DNA of 64,000 bases from the NCBI RefSeq assembly GCF_002005425.1, contig NZ_CP019704.1, positions 2,996,001 to 3,060,000 on the forward strand, written 5' to 3'. A program made the translations under genes and the position numbers. Source of the DNA: Polaribacter sp. BM10. GTDB lineage: Bacteria; Bacteroidota; Bacteroidia; Flavobacteriales; Flavobacteriaceae. Position 1 is the stretch's first letter, and every line of letters begins with the position of its first letter. The notes under the pieces were generated by a model. It was not told where the DNA came from. It worked only from the letters and a program-made list of their open reading frames with translations, and searched no databases. Positions 41,779 to 49,218 of this stretch are shown here, piece after piece.

Positions 41779-42028
41779 ATGTTGTTTTAGGTTTTTCTTT
41801 CTTGGGCATTGGGCCTCTAAGATGAATAACCAAACCATTTAAGAAGTTTCTTAATATTTGGTCTCCGCATTCTACATACTTCGGATGATCTTCACTTCTA
41901 AATAAAGCGCCTAATTCTCCTTTAGAAACTTTAAAATCTACCAAAGCGCAGATTTCTATAATATCTGTATCACGCAATTTATGCGCAACACGTAATTTTT
42001 TTAAAATATCGTTATTTGTTAATCCCAT
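41777..42028 (-). CDS. DUF1456 (YehS-like) small protein
   Basis: An 83-residue protein containing one copy of the DUF1456 repeat: NNDILKKLRVAHKLRDTDIIEICALVDFKVSKGELGALFR. E. coli YehS has two such copies in about 156 residues, so this is a half-length form ending in a basic Pro/Lys tail. No enzymatic motif; function unknown. It lies 18 nt after the YqaA-like membrane protein gene on the same strand. Confidence 0.7.
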   Translation of the reverse strand: MGLTNNDILKKLRVAHKLRDTDIIEICALVDFKVSKGELGALFRSEDHPKYVECGDQILRNFLNGLVIHLRGPMPKKEKPKTT

Positions 42029-42046
42029 ATGGCAAAGGTACTATTT

Positions 42047-42676
42047 TTATGTAACTACTTTAAATATAGCCCAAGCATAAATTGCAAACCTTAAAAAACG
42101 GAATAATCCAAAAAAGACAACATTTCTAAAAGGATATTTAATCATACCTGCAGCTAAACACGCAATAGAAAAAGGCAAAGGTAAAAGTGCACCAACTAAA
42201 ATTAAAAAGCCACCCCATTTTTTGGTGTTTTTAAGATTTGCCGCCATTTTAACTTCTAAATAATTCTTTACAGATTCTATTTTTAAAGTGGTTTTACCAA
42301 TAAAATAAGATAACAAACCACCAAAATATGATAATGCAGCTAAAATTGATAAATTTAAAATAGGTTCGTTTGTTTTCTTTGTCCAGGCAATAAATATTTC
42401 TGGCGGAATTAAACCTAAAATAGTTTCAGAAATAAAAAATGTTATTAAAATACCAACTCTAGAAAAAGTTTCTGTAATTGTTTCTAAACCATTATTAATA
42501 TCGTAAACGTATTTATTAAATAAAAATAGCCCTAAAACTACAAGTACAATTGGTAAGAAAGCTTTTTTTACACTTTCCCAAACAAACATATAAAAGCCTG
42601 TTCTACCATAATAATTATGTAGTCTTTTACCTATAAATGCGGTTTTTTTCTTTCTCTTTTTTTTCTTTTTTTCCAA
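42047..42676 (-). CDS. YqaA/DedA-like (VTT domain) membrane protein
   Basis: A 209-residue inner-membrane protein with about five hydrophobic segments (about 40-56, 72-92, 105-127, 152-175, 182-205) and the VTT-type stretch SETILGLIPPEIFIAW...GGLLSYFIGK...GALLPLPFSIACLAAGMI. DedA-family proteins are implicated in lipid or membrane homeostasis. The start is a TTG at 42676: no ATG occurs in frame until residue 30, and the intervening residues form a very basic head (about 10 Lys/Arg in the first 12), consistent with a cytoplasmic N-terminus. Confidence 0.75.
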   Translation of the reverse strand: MEKKKKKRKKKTAFIGKRLHNYYGRTGFYMFVWESVKKAFLPIVLVVLGLFLFNKYVYDINNGLETITETFSRVGILITFFISETILGLIPPEIFIAWTKKTNEPILNLSILAALSYFGGLLSYFIGKTTLKIESVKNYLEVKMAANLKNTKKWGGFLILVGALLPLPFSIACLAAGMIKYPFRNVVFFGLFRFLRFAIYAWAIFKVVT

Positions 42677-42700
42677 GAAGACAATTGTTTAATTAATTTG

Positions 42701-42708
42701 CAAAAATA
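42701..42708 (-). promoter_or_regulatory. Candidate -7 element for the YqaA-like gene
   Basis: Minus-strand TATTTTTG matches TAnnTTTG and lies about 25 nt upstream of the TTG start at 42676. No -33 TTG is visible. Confidence 0.35.
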
Positions 42709-42768
42709 GTAACAAATTCTAAATAAATAAGAATAGAATTTTAGATTAACTGTTTTTTAAGAAATATG

Positions 42769-42776
42769 TAAGTTTG
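42769..42776 (+). promoter_or_regulatory. Candidate -7 element of aat
   Basis: TAAGTTTG matches TAnnTTTG and lies 25 nt before ATG 42802. No -33 TTG is visible. Confidence 0.4.
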
Positions 42777-42801
42777 TTTCTAATTTTTAATTCTATTTAG
42801 C

Positions 42802-43431
42802 ATGATTTGGCTTACAGATAAAATTGATTTTCCTGATTATAAATATACCACAAAAGAAGGCATAATTGCTTTGGGAGGAGATTTATCTGAAGAAAGATTA
42901 ATTTTCGCTTATCAAAACGGAATTTTCCCTTGGTTTTCTGATGATGATCCTATTGTTTGGTATTGTCCTTATGATAGAATGGTGCTTTTTCCAGAAGATT
43001 TAAAAGTATCTAAATCTATGAGAAAAATACTCAATAAAAATAAATTTACAATTACCGAGAATAAAGCTTTTGCAGAGGTAATTTATAATTGTAAAAATAT
43101 TGATAGAAAAGATGATCTTGGTACTTGGATTACTAATGATATGGAACAAGCTTACATAAATTTGCATAAAACAGGTTTTGCAAAATCGATAGAAGTTTGG
43201 TTAGATAACGAATTAGTAGGTGGTTTATATGGCGTAGAGGTTAACGGCGTATTTTGTGGTGAAAGTATGTTTAGTAAAGTGTCTAATGCATCTAAATTGG
43301 CTTTTATTTATTTGGTGCAAACTAAAAAATACAAGCTAATCGATTGCCAAGTTTATAACGATCATTTGGCAAGTTTAGGTGCTAAAGAAATTGATAGGGC
43401 TTTATTTTTATCAATATTAAAAGAAAAATAA
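42802..43431 (+). CDS. aat: Leucyl/phenylalanyl-tRNA--protein transferase
   Basis: It transfers Leu or Phe from tRNA to N-terminal Lys/Arg of proteins, creating N-degrons for ClpS/ClpAP. The 209-residue protein has the family core GIIALGGDLSEERLIFAYQNGIFPWFSDDDPIVWYCP near residues 20-56, then the TWITNDMEQAYINLHKTGFAKSIEVW helix-strand and the GGLYGVEVNGVFCGESMFSKVSNASKLAF block that binds the donor. A TAnnTTTG box precedes it, and a bidirectional terminator separates it from mscL. Confidence 0.95.
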   Translation: MIWLTDKIDFPDYKYTTKEGIIALGGDLSEERLIFAYQNGIFPWFSDDDPIVWYCPYDRMVLFPEDLKVSKSMRKILNKNKFTITENKAFAEVIYNCKNIDRKDDLGTWITNDMEQAYINLHKTGFAKSIEVWLDNELVGGLYGVEVNGVFCGESMFSKVSNASKLAFIYLVQTKKYKLIDCQVYNDHLASLGAKEIDRALFLSILKEK

Positions 43432-43432
43432 A

Positions 43433-43468
43433 AAAAATCCTTGAATAATTAAACTCAAGGATTTTTAT
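43433..43468. terminator. Bidirectional terminator between aat and mscL
   Basis: AAAAATCCTTGA (43433-43444) pairs with TCAAGGATTTTT (43455-43466) around a 10-nt loop, 2 nt after the aat stop and 23 nt beyond the mscL stop. Confidence 0.75.
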
Positions 43469-43490
43469 AAATTATAATAAGAATTACTGC

Positions 43491-43904
43491 TTATTTCTTA
43501 GCTAATAAATCTCTAATTTGCTCTAATAATTCTTCTTGAGAAGGTCCTGCTGGAGCTGGTTCTGGAGCTGGTTCTTCTTTTTTCTTTAAGTTATTTAAAC
43601 CTTTTACAATTAAGAACATTACAAAGGCAACAATAATAAAGTCAATTACGTTCGTTAAAAAGTCTCCGTATAATACAGCAACTTCACCAACAACTTTACC
43701 AGTTTCATCTGCAACACCATCTTTAACTATATATTTTAAGTCTTTAAAATCGGCATTGAAAATTAGACCAATTAAAGGTGAAACAATTCCACCAGTAAAA
43801 GAAGTAACAACTTGTTTAAAAGCTGCACCCATAACAAAACCTACTGCAATGTCAACAAGGTTTCCCTTCATTGCAAAGTCTTTAAATTCTTTAAGCATTC
43901 CCAT
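43491..43904 (-). CDS. mscL: Large-conductance mechanosensitive channel
   Basis: A pentameric inner-membrane channel that opens under membrane tension to release solutes in osmotic downshock. The 137 residues contain the N-terminal amphipathic helix (MGMLKEFKDFAMKGN), TM1 (LVDIAVGFVMGAAFKQVVTSF, pore lining), a periplasmic loop with an acidic/valine-rich segment, TM2 (about 78-100) and a charged C-terminal helix after a Pro/Ala linker (EPAPEPAPAGP). Family-typical length. It is 48 nt after alr on the same strand and is the last gene before the terminator. Confidence 0.95.
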   Translation of the reverse strand: MGMLKEFKDFAMKGNLVDIAVGFVMGAAFKQVVTSFTGGIVSPLIGLIFNADFKDLKYIVKDGVADETGKVVGEVAVLYGDFLTNVIDFIIVAFVMFLIVKGLNNLKKKEEPAPEPAPAGPSQEELLEQIRDLLAKK

Positions 43905-43952
43905 TTTATAAGTATTTAATTGATTAATGAATGGCTAAAATACTAAAAAAAA

Positions 43953-45053
43953 TTATTTCTTTAACACTTTTTTAACACGTTGAGAGATTGCAGTCAAAGT
44001 TTCATAAACAATTGTTTCAGAAACGTTGGCAATATGTTGTATCATTTGTTGGTTATTAAATATTATAACTGCATCACCTTCAGTACAATTAATTTTAGTT
44101 ACATCAACCATTATCATATCCATACAGACGTTACCTATAATAGGTGCTTTTTGGTTGTTAATTAAAACATATCCTTTTTTATTACCAATTTTTCTAGACA
44201 AACCATCTGCGTGTCCAATGGGTACAGTTGCAGTTTTAGTTAGTCTTTTTGCTACAAATGCTCTATTATAACCTACTGTTTCTCCTGGATTAATTGTGTG
44301 TATTTGAGATATTATAGATGTTAAATTGTGAGTGTTTTTTAATGCTGCAGTTTCTTTATCATCATTACCAAAACCGTACAAACCAATACCAACTCTAACC
44401 ATATCAAATTGTGCTTTTGCATAATTTACAACGCCAGAAGTATTTAATATATGTAATAAGGGTTCGTAGCCTAAATGCTTGTAAAATTGTTGGGCAATAT
44501 ATGCAAAGTTGTTTATTTGGTTAATGCTAAACTCTTGTTCTTCTAAATCTTCACTTGCGGCTAAATGAGAAAATAAAGATTGTACTTTAATATGATTTGT
44601 TTTTTTTAAATCAGAAATTATAGCAGGAATATCTGTGTGCCAAAAACCCAACCTATTTAAACCTGTGTTAAATTTAATATGAATAGGATAGTTCATTAAA
44701 GGAGCTTCGTCTGCTAACTTTAAAAATGCATTAAATATTTTAAAATTATATAAGTTTGGTTCTAATCGATAAGAAACAACCTCTTTTAAATTTGGTATCT
44801 GCGGATGTAAAACTAAAATAGGTTTAGAAATATTGGCTTCTCTTAAAGCAATACCTTCGTGCGTGTAAGCAACAGCAAAATAATCTACTTTATCCTCTAA
44901 ATGCTTTGCAACTTGCACGCCATCGCTACCGTAACCAAAAGCTTTAACTACTGCTAAAATTTTTGTTTCTGGATTAACTTTTTGTTTAAAATAATTAAGA
45001 TTATGGTCTAAAGCAGCACCATCAATCTCTAAAACGGTTACGTGGTTATTCAT
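43953..45053 (-). CDS. alr: Alanine racemase
   Basis: A PLP enzyme that interconverts L- and D-alanine for peptidoglycan. At 366 residues it has the PLP-lysine motif ILAVVKAFGYGSDG (Lys about 38), HIKFNTGLNRLGF, RVGIGLYGFG and the second catalytic region (Tyr in VGYNRAF, then NVCMDMIMVD). This is the stand-alone enzyme, not the MurF fusion found in some Bacteroidetes. It lies 15 nt downstream of tdk in the same direction. Confidence 0.94.
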   Translation of the reverse strand: MNNHVTVLEIDGAALDHNLNYFKQKVNPETKILAVVKAFGYGSDGVQVAKHLEDKVDYFAVAYTHEGIALREANISKPILVLHPQIPNLKEVVSYRLEPNLYNFKIFNAFLKLADEAPLMNYPIHIKFNTGLNRLGFWHTDIPAIISDLKKTNHIKVQSLFSHLAASEDLEEQEFSINQINNFAYIAQQFYKHLGYEPLLHILNTSGVVNYAKAQFDMVRVGIGLYGFGNDDKETAALKNTHNLTSIISQIHTINPGETVGYNRAFVAKRLTKTATVPIGHADGLSRKIGNKKGYVLINNQKAPIIGNVCMDMIMVDVTKINCTEGDAVIIFNNQQMIQHIANVSETIVYETLTAISQRVKKVLKK

Positions 45054-45068
45054 ATTTAATGCAGTATT

Positions 45069-45704
45069 TTAGTCAGAATCTTTTGTAGCAGAATCTTTTT
45101 CTGTAGCAGATAAAACTTCTTGTTGTTGCTTTTGTAATGCTTTGTAATAAGCCGCTCTACTTAAAGGTTCATATTCTTGCGTTTCACCTAACATTACAAT
45201 GTTGTCGTTTTTAGCCTTTCTAAAACTGTAATGCGCTAAATTACCTGTATGCGTACAGACTGCATGCACTTTGGTTACGTATTCTGCAGTTGCCATTAAA
45301 GCAGGCATTGGTCCGAAAGGATTTCCTTTAAAATCCATATCTAAACCAGCAACAATTACACGAATTCCTCTATTTGCTAAATCGTTACAAACCGCAACAA
45401 TTTCATCATCAAAAAACTGTGCTTCATCTATACCAACAACATCTACATTGTTGGCTAAAAGTCTAATATTTGCAGATGCAGGTACGGGTGTAGATCTAAT
45501 TCTATTATCGTTATGCGATACAACTTCTTCATCGTCATAACGAGTATCTACAGCTGGTTTAAAAATTTCTACACGCTGTTTTGCAAACTGTGCACGTTTT
45601 AAACGTCTAATAAGTTCTTCTGTTTTACCAGAAAACATAGAGCCGCATATTACTTCTATCCAACCAAATTGTTCTGTATGATTTACTGTATTTTCAAGAA
45701 ACAT
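45069..45704 (-). CDS. tdk: Thymidine kinase (type II)
   Basis: It phosphorylates thymidine with ATP for salvage to dTMP. The 211-residue protein carries the P-loop G21-SMFSGKT (21-28), the Walker B-like [12 protein letters not shown] and the C-terminal lasso region with [10 protein letters not shown]. Type II enzymes usually hold a structural zinc with four cysteines; here the corresponding site reads [10 protein letters not shown] and has only one cysteine, so zinc is probably not bound that way. It heads the tdk-alr-mscL group. Confidence 0.94.
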   Translation of the reverse strand: MFLENTVNHTEQFGWIEVICGSMFSGKTEELIRRLKRAQFAKQRVEIFKPAVDTRYDDEEVVSHNDNRIRSTPVPASANIRLLANNVDVVGIDEAQFFDDEIVAVCNDLANRGIRVIVAGLDMDFKGNPFGPMPALMATAEYVTKVHAVCTHTGNLAHYSFRKAKNDNIVMLGETQEYEPLSRAAYYKALQKQQQEVLSATEKDSATKDSD

Positions 45705-45804
45705 TTTGTAATTTTAGGCTTTAGAAATTTAAATTTTGCTTTACTTTCGTAATCAACAAATTTATTAAAAATTACGAGTAAATTATAACTTCAACTTACA
45801 ACTT

Positions 45805-46671
45805 ATGCACAAAAAATTGGAAAACGATTTAATGAGTTTAGCTCATAGCATTTTACAGATGAAAAACAAACAAGATGTAAAAGCTTTAAAAGACAAATCG
45901 CAGCAAATTTATGAGAAATTATCACTTTTGGCATTTGTAGAAGATTATGTAAACACCAATCCTAACTTAGACGAAACAAAAGAAGAACTTGTAGAAAAGG
46001 TAACTTCTGCATTTGATAAAAAGCACACTATTATTGCTACAGATGATAAAGAAGATGTAAAGACAGAAGTTGTACAAGAAGATTTTATAGATGTAAATGA
46101 AAAGCTTGCTGTAGAAATAGGAGACGATTTCTTAAAGCAAGAAATTGAAACATCAGAAATTATGAAACCGCTTGAAGAAGAAGTTACCATTGAAACTTTA
46201 AAAGAAGAAGTTGTTAACGAGAAAATAGAAGTTGAAAAAGAAGAACCGATAGAACAACCTTTTGATGATTTAGAAGAACTAATTTTTGGCGATACAAAAC
46301 CCACAAACTTTAAAGACGACCCCAAAGATGTTGGCGAAAAAAATACAATTACTTTAGAGGAAGAATTGGAAGACACAATTCCGGTTGATGTTATTGCTAA
46401 TTTATTCGAACCTGTGCAACCAAAATCTTTAAACGATAAATTACAGACTAATATTCAAATTGGTTTAAATGATAGAATTGTTTTTGTAAAAAATTTGTTT
46501 GAAGGTAGTCAAGAAGATTTTAATCGTGTAGTTTCTCAATTAAACACATTTAAAACAGAAAAAGAAGCAAAAAAGTTTATCATTAAAATGGTAAAGCCAG
46601 ATTATGATTGGTCTAATCAAGAAGAATTAGAAAATAGATTGTTAGAGATTATAGAAAGAAGATTCGCATAA
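45805..46671 (+). CDS. Acidic hypothetical protein
   Basis: A 288-residue soluble protein without signal peptide. A helical N-terminal domain (about 1-75) and a basic-hydrophobic C-terminal domain (about 205-288; NIQIGLNDRIVFVKNLFEGSQEDFNRVVSQL, ending in PDYDWSNQEELENRLLEIIERRF) are joined by about 120 very acidic, Glu/Val/Lys-rich, low-complexity residues. The C-terminal part looks like a conserved flavobacterial domain, but I cannot name it. The downstream glycosyltransferase begins 10 nt after the stop. Function unknown. Confidence 0.7.
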   Translation: MHKKLENDLMSLAHSILQMKNKQDVKALKDKSQQIYEKLSLLAFVEDYVNTNPNLDETKEELVEKVTSAFDKKHTIIATDDKEDVKTEVVQEDFIDVNEKLAVEIGDDFLKQEIETSEIMKPLEEEVTIETLKEEVVNEKIEVEKEEPIEQPFDDLEELIFGDTKPTNFKDDPKDVGEKNTITLEEELEDTIPVDVIANLFEPVQPKSLNDKLQTNIQIGLNDRIVFVKNLFEGSQEDFNRVVSQLNTFKTEKEAKKFIIKMVKPDYDWSNQEELENRLLEIIERRFA

Positions 46672-46681
46672 AACCATTTTT

Positions 46682-47662
46682 TTGAAACCAATTTTAATAC
46701 ATACACATTTTCATAAACGCAGAACTGGTGTTACAAGAAGTATAGAAAATGTTTTACCTTTTTTTTCTGATACATACGAAACGTATCTGTACGGATATGG
46801 TGCAAAAGGTAAACATATTAAGACCAAAGAGCTAAGAAAGTTATTGTTTTCTAATAGAGAAGTTGTTGTGCATTGTCATCGTAATAACGAAATTATGCGG
46901 ATGCTTTTTTTTAGGTTTTTGGGCGCAAAATTTAAATTAGTAGCAACAAGACATGCAGAAACTGTTCCTTCTGGTTTAACAATGAAACTGCTAAAAAAAG
47001 CAGATAAAGTTGTTACATTGGTAAATAGCATGAGTCAAAAATTGGGTATTAAAAATACCGTTGTTGGTCACGGAGTAGATGTAGATTATTTTAAACCCAA
47101 AGAAAATGTTACTTTAAAAGATATAAAACAAGATCATATTATTTTATGTGCAGGTAGAGTTAGAAAAGCTAAAGGACAAGTAACATTGCTAAACGCTGCT
47201 AAAATCTTAAAAAATCATAAAAATTGGGCTTTGGTAATTGTGGGTAAAGTAGATAAACCTGCATTTTTAGAAGAATTACAACAAATTGCCAAAGAGCAAA
47301 AGATTAACGAGCAAGTTTATTTTGTTAATGAAACTCCAGATATACTATCATATTATCAAGCATCAAAAATAGCAGTTGTACCAAGTTTTTCTGAAGGATT
47401 TTCTTTGGTAACCGCAGAGGCAATGTCTTGCGGATGTTCCGTTATTGCAACAAAAGAAGTAGGCGTACATTCATCATTAATAGAAAATACAAAAAATGGT
47501 TATTTGTTTGCCCCAGGTAATAGCAGCGAATTAGAAAAACTACTTGAAAGTTCTATAAACGGAGAATTACCACTTTTAGGTAAACAAGCAAGAGAAGAAA
47601 TTTTAAAAAACTGGAGTGCCTTAAAAGAAGCAGAAAACCTTATAAAAGTATATCAGAATTAG
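46682..47662 (+). CDS. Glycosyltransferase family 4 protein
   Basis: A 326-residue GT-B enzyme. The acceptor half starts with HTHFHKRRTGVTRSIENVLPFF and the donor half contains LCAGRVRKAKGQVTLLNAAKIL and the E-x7-E nucleotide-sugar motif in FSEGFSLVTAEAMSCGCSVIATKEVG. The start is TTG 46682, because the first in-frame ATG comes only after the conserved N-terminal strand. It probably adds a sugar to lipopolysaccharide core or another envelope glycan; substrate unknown. It follows the acidic hypothetical protein by 10 nt. Confidence 0.85.
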   Translation: MKPILIHTHFHKRRTGVTRSIENVLPFFSDTYETYLYGYGAKGKHIKTKELRKLLFSNREVVVHCHRNNEIMRMLFFRFLGAKFKLVATRHAETVPSGLTMKLLKKADKVVTLVNSMSQKLGIKNTVVGHGVDVDYFKPKENVTLKDIKQDHIILCAGRVRKAKGQVTLLNAAKILKNHKNWALVIVGKVDKPAFLEELQQIAKEQKINEQVYFVNETPDILSYYQASKIAVVPSFSEGFSLVTAEAMSCGCSVIATKEVGVHSSLIENTKNGYLFAPGNSSELEKLLESSINGELPLLGKQAREEILKNWSALKEAENLIKVYQN

Positions 47663-47679
47663 TAATTAAGGTAAAACTC

Positions 47680-47705
47680 TGTAACAAAATTAATTAGTAG
47701 TCGTC
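47680..47705 (+). promoter_or_regulatory. ECF-sigma-type promoter of the DUF4252 gene
   Basis: TGTAAC (47680-47685) and CGTC (47702-47705), 16 nt apart, match the general ECF sigma pattern (TGtAAC, 16-17 nt, CGnC) and not the housekeeping TAnnTTTG. The -10-like CGTC is 22 nt before ATG 47728. A perfect 10-bp inverted repeat (TAATTAGTAG 47691-47700 with 47719-47728) overlaps it. Confidence 0.5.
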
Positions 47706-47727
47706 TTAAATTTAAAACCTACTAATT

Positions 47728-48204
47728 ATGAAAAATATAGCCACAATTCTTTTCGCTTTTATTATTACAGCAACTTCGGCACAAGATGCCGCTTTCGAAA
47801 AATTTTATAAATCAAATAAAGAGAAATCTACTTTTTCTATAAATTTATCTGCATCCTTGGCAGGTTCATTTTTAGATGATGAAGATGATAGCGATTTAAT
47901 GAATGTTATTAAAAAATCGAGCGATTTTAAGCTTATGGTTTTTAATAATGATGATTATTCTGTTGCAAAAGGCTTTAAAAAGTTTAAAAGAAGAAATAAT
48001 TTAAAAACCTATGTTCGAGTTAAAGACAATGGTAGTAAAGCAGAATTGTATTTTGTAGAAAAGAACAATCTTATTAGAGAAATTATAATTAGAGCAAACA
48101 GCAATAACGATAAATTAGTATTATTCGGTTTAAAAACTAAAATTACTAAAGAAGAATTAGCAGCAATGATATCATCTTCAAACATAGAAGTAACATCTAG
48201 ATAA
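47728..48204 (+). CDS. DUF4252 exported protein
   Basis: A 158-residue protein with a signal peptide (about 1-18, TSAQ-D) and the DUF4252 pattern: FEKFYKSNKEKSTFSINLSASL, a central DDEDDSDL segment, FKLMVFNNDD and a C-terminal LVLFGLKTKITKEELAAMI. In Bacteroidetes such genes often accompany ECF sigma-factor operons; here no sigma gene is next to it, but an ECF-type promoter lies directly upstream. It ends at a bidirectional terminator shared with the ArsC-like gene. Function unknown. Confidence 0.82.
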   Translation: MKNIATILFAFIITATSAQDAAFEKFYKSNKEKSTFSINLSASLAGSFLDDEDDSDLMNVIKKSSDFKLMVFNNDDYSVAKGFKKFKRRNNLKTYVRVKDNGSKAELYFVEKNNLIREIIIRANSNNDKLVLFGLKTKITKEELAAMISSSNIEVTSR

Positions 48205-48209
48205 AAAAC

Positions 48210-48240
48210 AAAAGAGAAGATTTAACCAATCTTCTCTTTT
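48210..48240. terminator. Bidirectional terminator between DUF4252 and ArsC-like genes
   Basis: AAAAGAGAAGATT (48210-48222) pairs with AATCTTCTCTTTT (48228-48240) over a 5-nt loop. The arm overlaps the stop codon of the minus-strand gene. Confidence 0.75.
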
Positions 48241-48569
48241 AATTCTGCAACCACTTTTTTACTATTTCCAATAAAAATTTCGTTATCAACAATAAAAACA
48301 GGTCGTTTTAAAAAAGTATATTCATCTAAAATATATTGCCTGTAATCTGCCTCAGAAATTTCCTGATTTTTTAAATCCATAGCTTTATATAATTTTGCAC
48401 GTTTATTAAACAACGCCTCATAACTACCCGCAAGCTTGTGCATTTCTTCTAATTGCGCAACATTTACAGGATTTCCTTTTATTTCTTGTCGCACAAAACC
48501 ATCTGTATTTACCTCTTTTAAAATACGTTTACAAGTATCACAAGTTTGTAAAAAATAGACTTTTCTCAT
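48222..48569 (-). CDS. ArsC/Spx-family thioredoxin-fold protein
   Basis: A 115-residue protein of the ArsC-like superfamily. An N-terminal strand leads to a CxxC (QTCDTCKRIL, residues about 9-12), then KGNPVNVAQLEEMHKL, ALFNKRAKLYKAM and TFLKRPVFIVDNEIFIGN, the cis-proline and anion-site region. The family includes glutaredoxin-dependent arsenate reductases and the regulator Spx. No other ars gene is near, so the substrate is uncertain, and a general redox protein is as likely. It is divergent from the DinB gene. Confidence 0.83.
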   Translation of the reverse strand: MRKVYFLQTCDTCKRILKEVNTDGFVRQEIKGNPVNVAQLEEMHKLAGSYEALFNKRAKLYKAMDLKNQEISEADYRQYILDEYTFLKRPVFIVDNEIFIGNSKKVVAELKEKIG

Positions 48570-48579
48570 AGGAATCGAT

Positions 48580-48587
48580 TATATTTG
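48580..48587 (+). promoter_or_regulatory. Candidate -7 element of the DinB-like gene
   Basis: TATATTTG matches TAnnTTTG, 23 nt before ATG 48611. No -33 TTG at the expected distance. Confidence 0.4.
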
Positions 48588-48610
48588 TTTACTCAAAAAT
48601 AACATAAAAA

Positions 48611-49066
48611 ATGAAGACACAATTCGATGTTTTAAGAAAATCTCGCGATTTAGTAATAAAAGAATTAGAAGGTTTAACATTAGAGCAAATTCATACAATT
48701 CCTGCAGGATTTAAAAACAATATTGCATGGAATGTTGCTCATTTAGTAGTCACACAACAATTATTACACTACAAAATGTCGGGTTTAAACTGTCTGTGTC
48801 CAGATGATTTAATTACAGATTTTAAAAAAGGAACTGTACCAACAAAACAATTTACAGAAGAAGAATTCGAAGAAGTAAAAGAACTTTTAATAGGTTTACC
48901 AGATACTTTAGAAGAAGATTTCGAAGCAGGTATTTTTAAAGAATTTACAGAATACCCAACAAGCACAGGTTTTGTGTTAAGCTCTATAGAAAATGCAATT
49001 GCTTTTAACAATTTTCATGAAGGAATTCACTACGGAATTATAAGATCTATAAAGAAATTTTTATAA
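48611..49066 (+). CDS. DinB family protein
   Basis: A 151-residue four-helix-bundle protein of the DinB/YfiT type. The three potential metal-binding histidines are in NVAHLVVTQ (near 47) and NNFHEGIHYG (near 136-140), as in relatives that bind Ni or Zn. Relatives act in thiol transfer or are DNA-damage induced; the substrate here is unknown. It ends 6 nt before the second Flavo-1-like element. Confidence 0.85.
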   Translation: MKTQFDVLRKSRDLVIKELEGLTLEQIHTIPAGFKNNIAWNVAHLVVTQQLLHYKMSGLNCLCPDDLITDFKKGTVPTKQFTEEEFEEVKELLIGLPDTLEEDFEAGIFKEFTEYPTSTGFVLSSIENAIAFNNFHEGIHYGIIRSIKKFL

Positions 49067-49072
49067 TTTTTT

Positions 49073-49182
49073 AGAAGCTATTTCCAGCTTTCACTACTCG
49101 CTTTTTTAGTTGTAAATTTTTTTAAAATTTACAACTAAAAAGAGCTCAAACAAACCGTTCAATCTGGGCTAAACTACTTGCC
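49073..49182 (+). ncRNA. Flavo-1-like structured intergenic element, copy 2
   Basis: Layout GAAGCTATTTCC...CTTTTTT-hairpin-AAAAAGAGC...CAATCTGGGCTAA parallels the minus strand of 10001-10085. The central hairpin is very strong: 18 perfect base pairs (49103-49120 with 49124-49141) with a 3-nt loop. The assignment to Flavo-1 is from memory. It occupies most of the gap between the DinB and metB-type genes. Confidence 0.5.
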
Positions 49183-49218
49183 GGTTATTAGCAATTAGAA
49201 GTTAAAAGCTATCAAACA

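Noticed and set aside
45747..45777. TCGTAAT/ATTACGA inverted repeat between tdk and the acidic protein gene
   Set aside because: Seven base pairs across a 17-nt AT-rich loop in a divergent promoter gap; too weak to separate from chance.
48222..48569. Arsenic resistance gene
   Set aside because: The family is right, but no arsB, arsR or acr3 is nearby and several relatives are not arsenate reductases, so a resistance role is not claimed.
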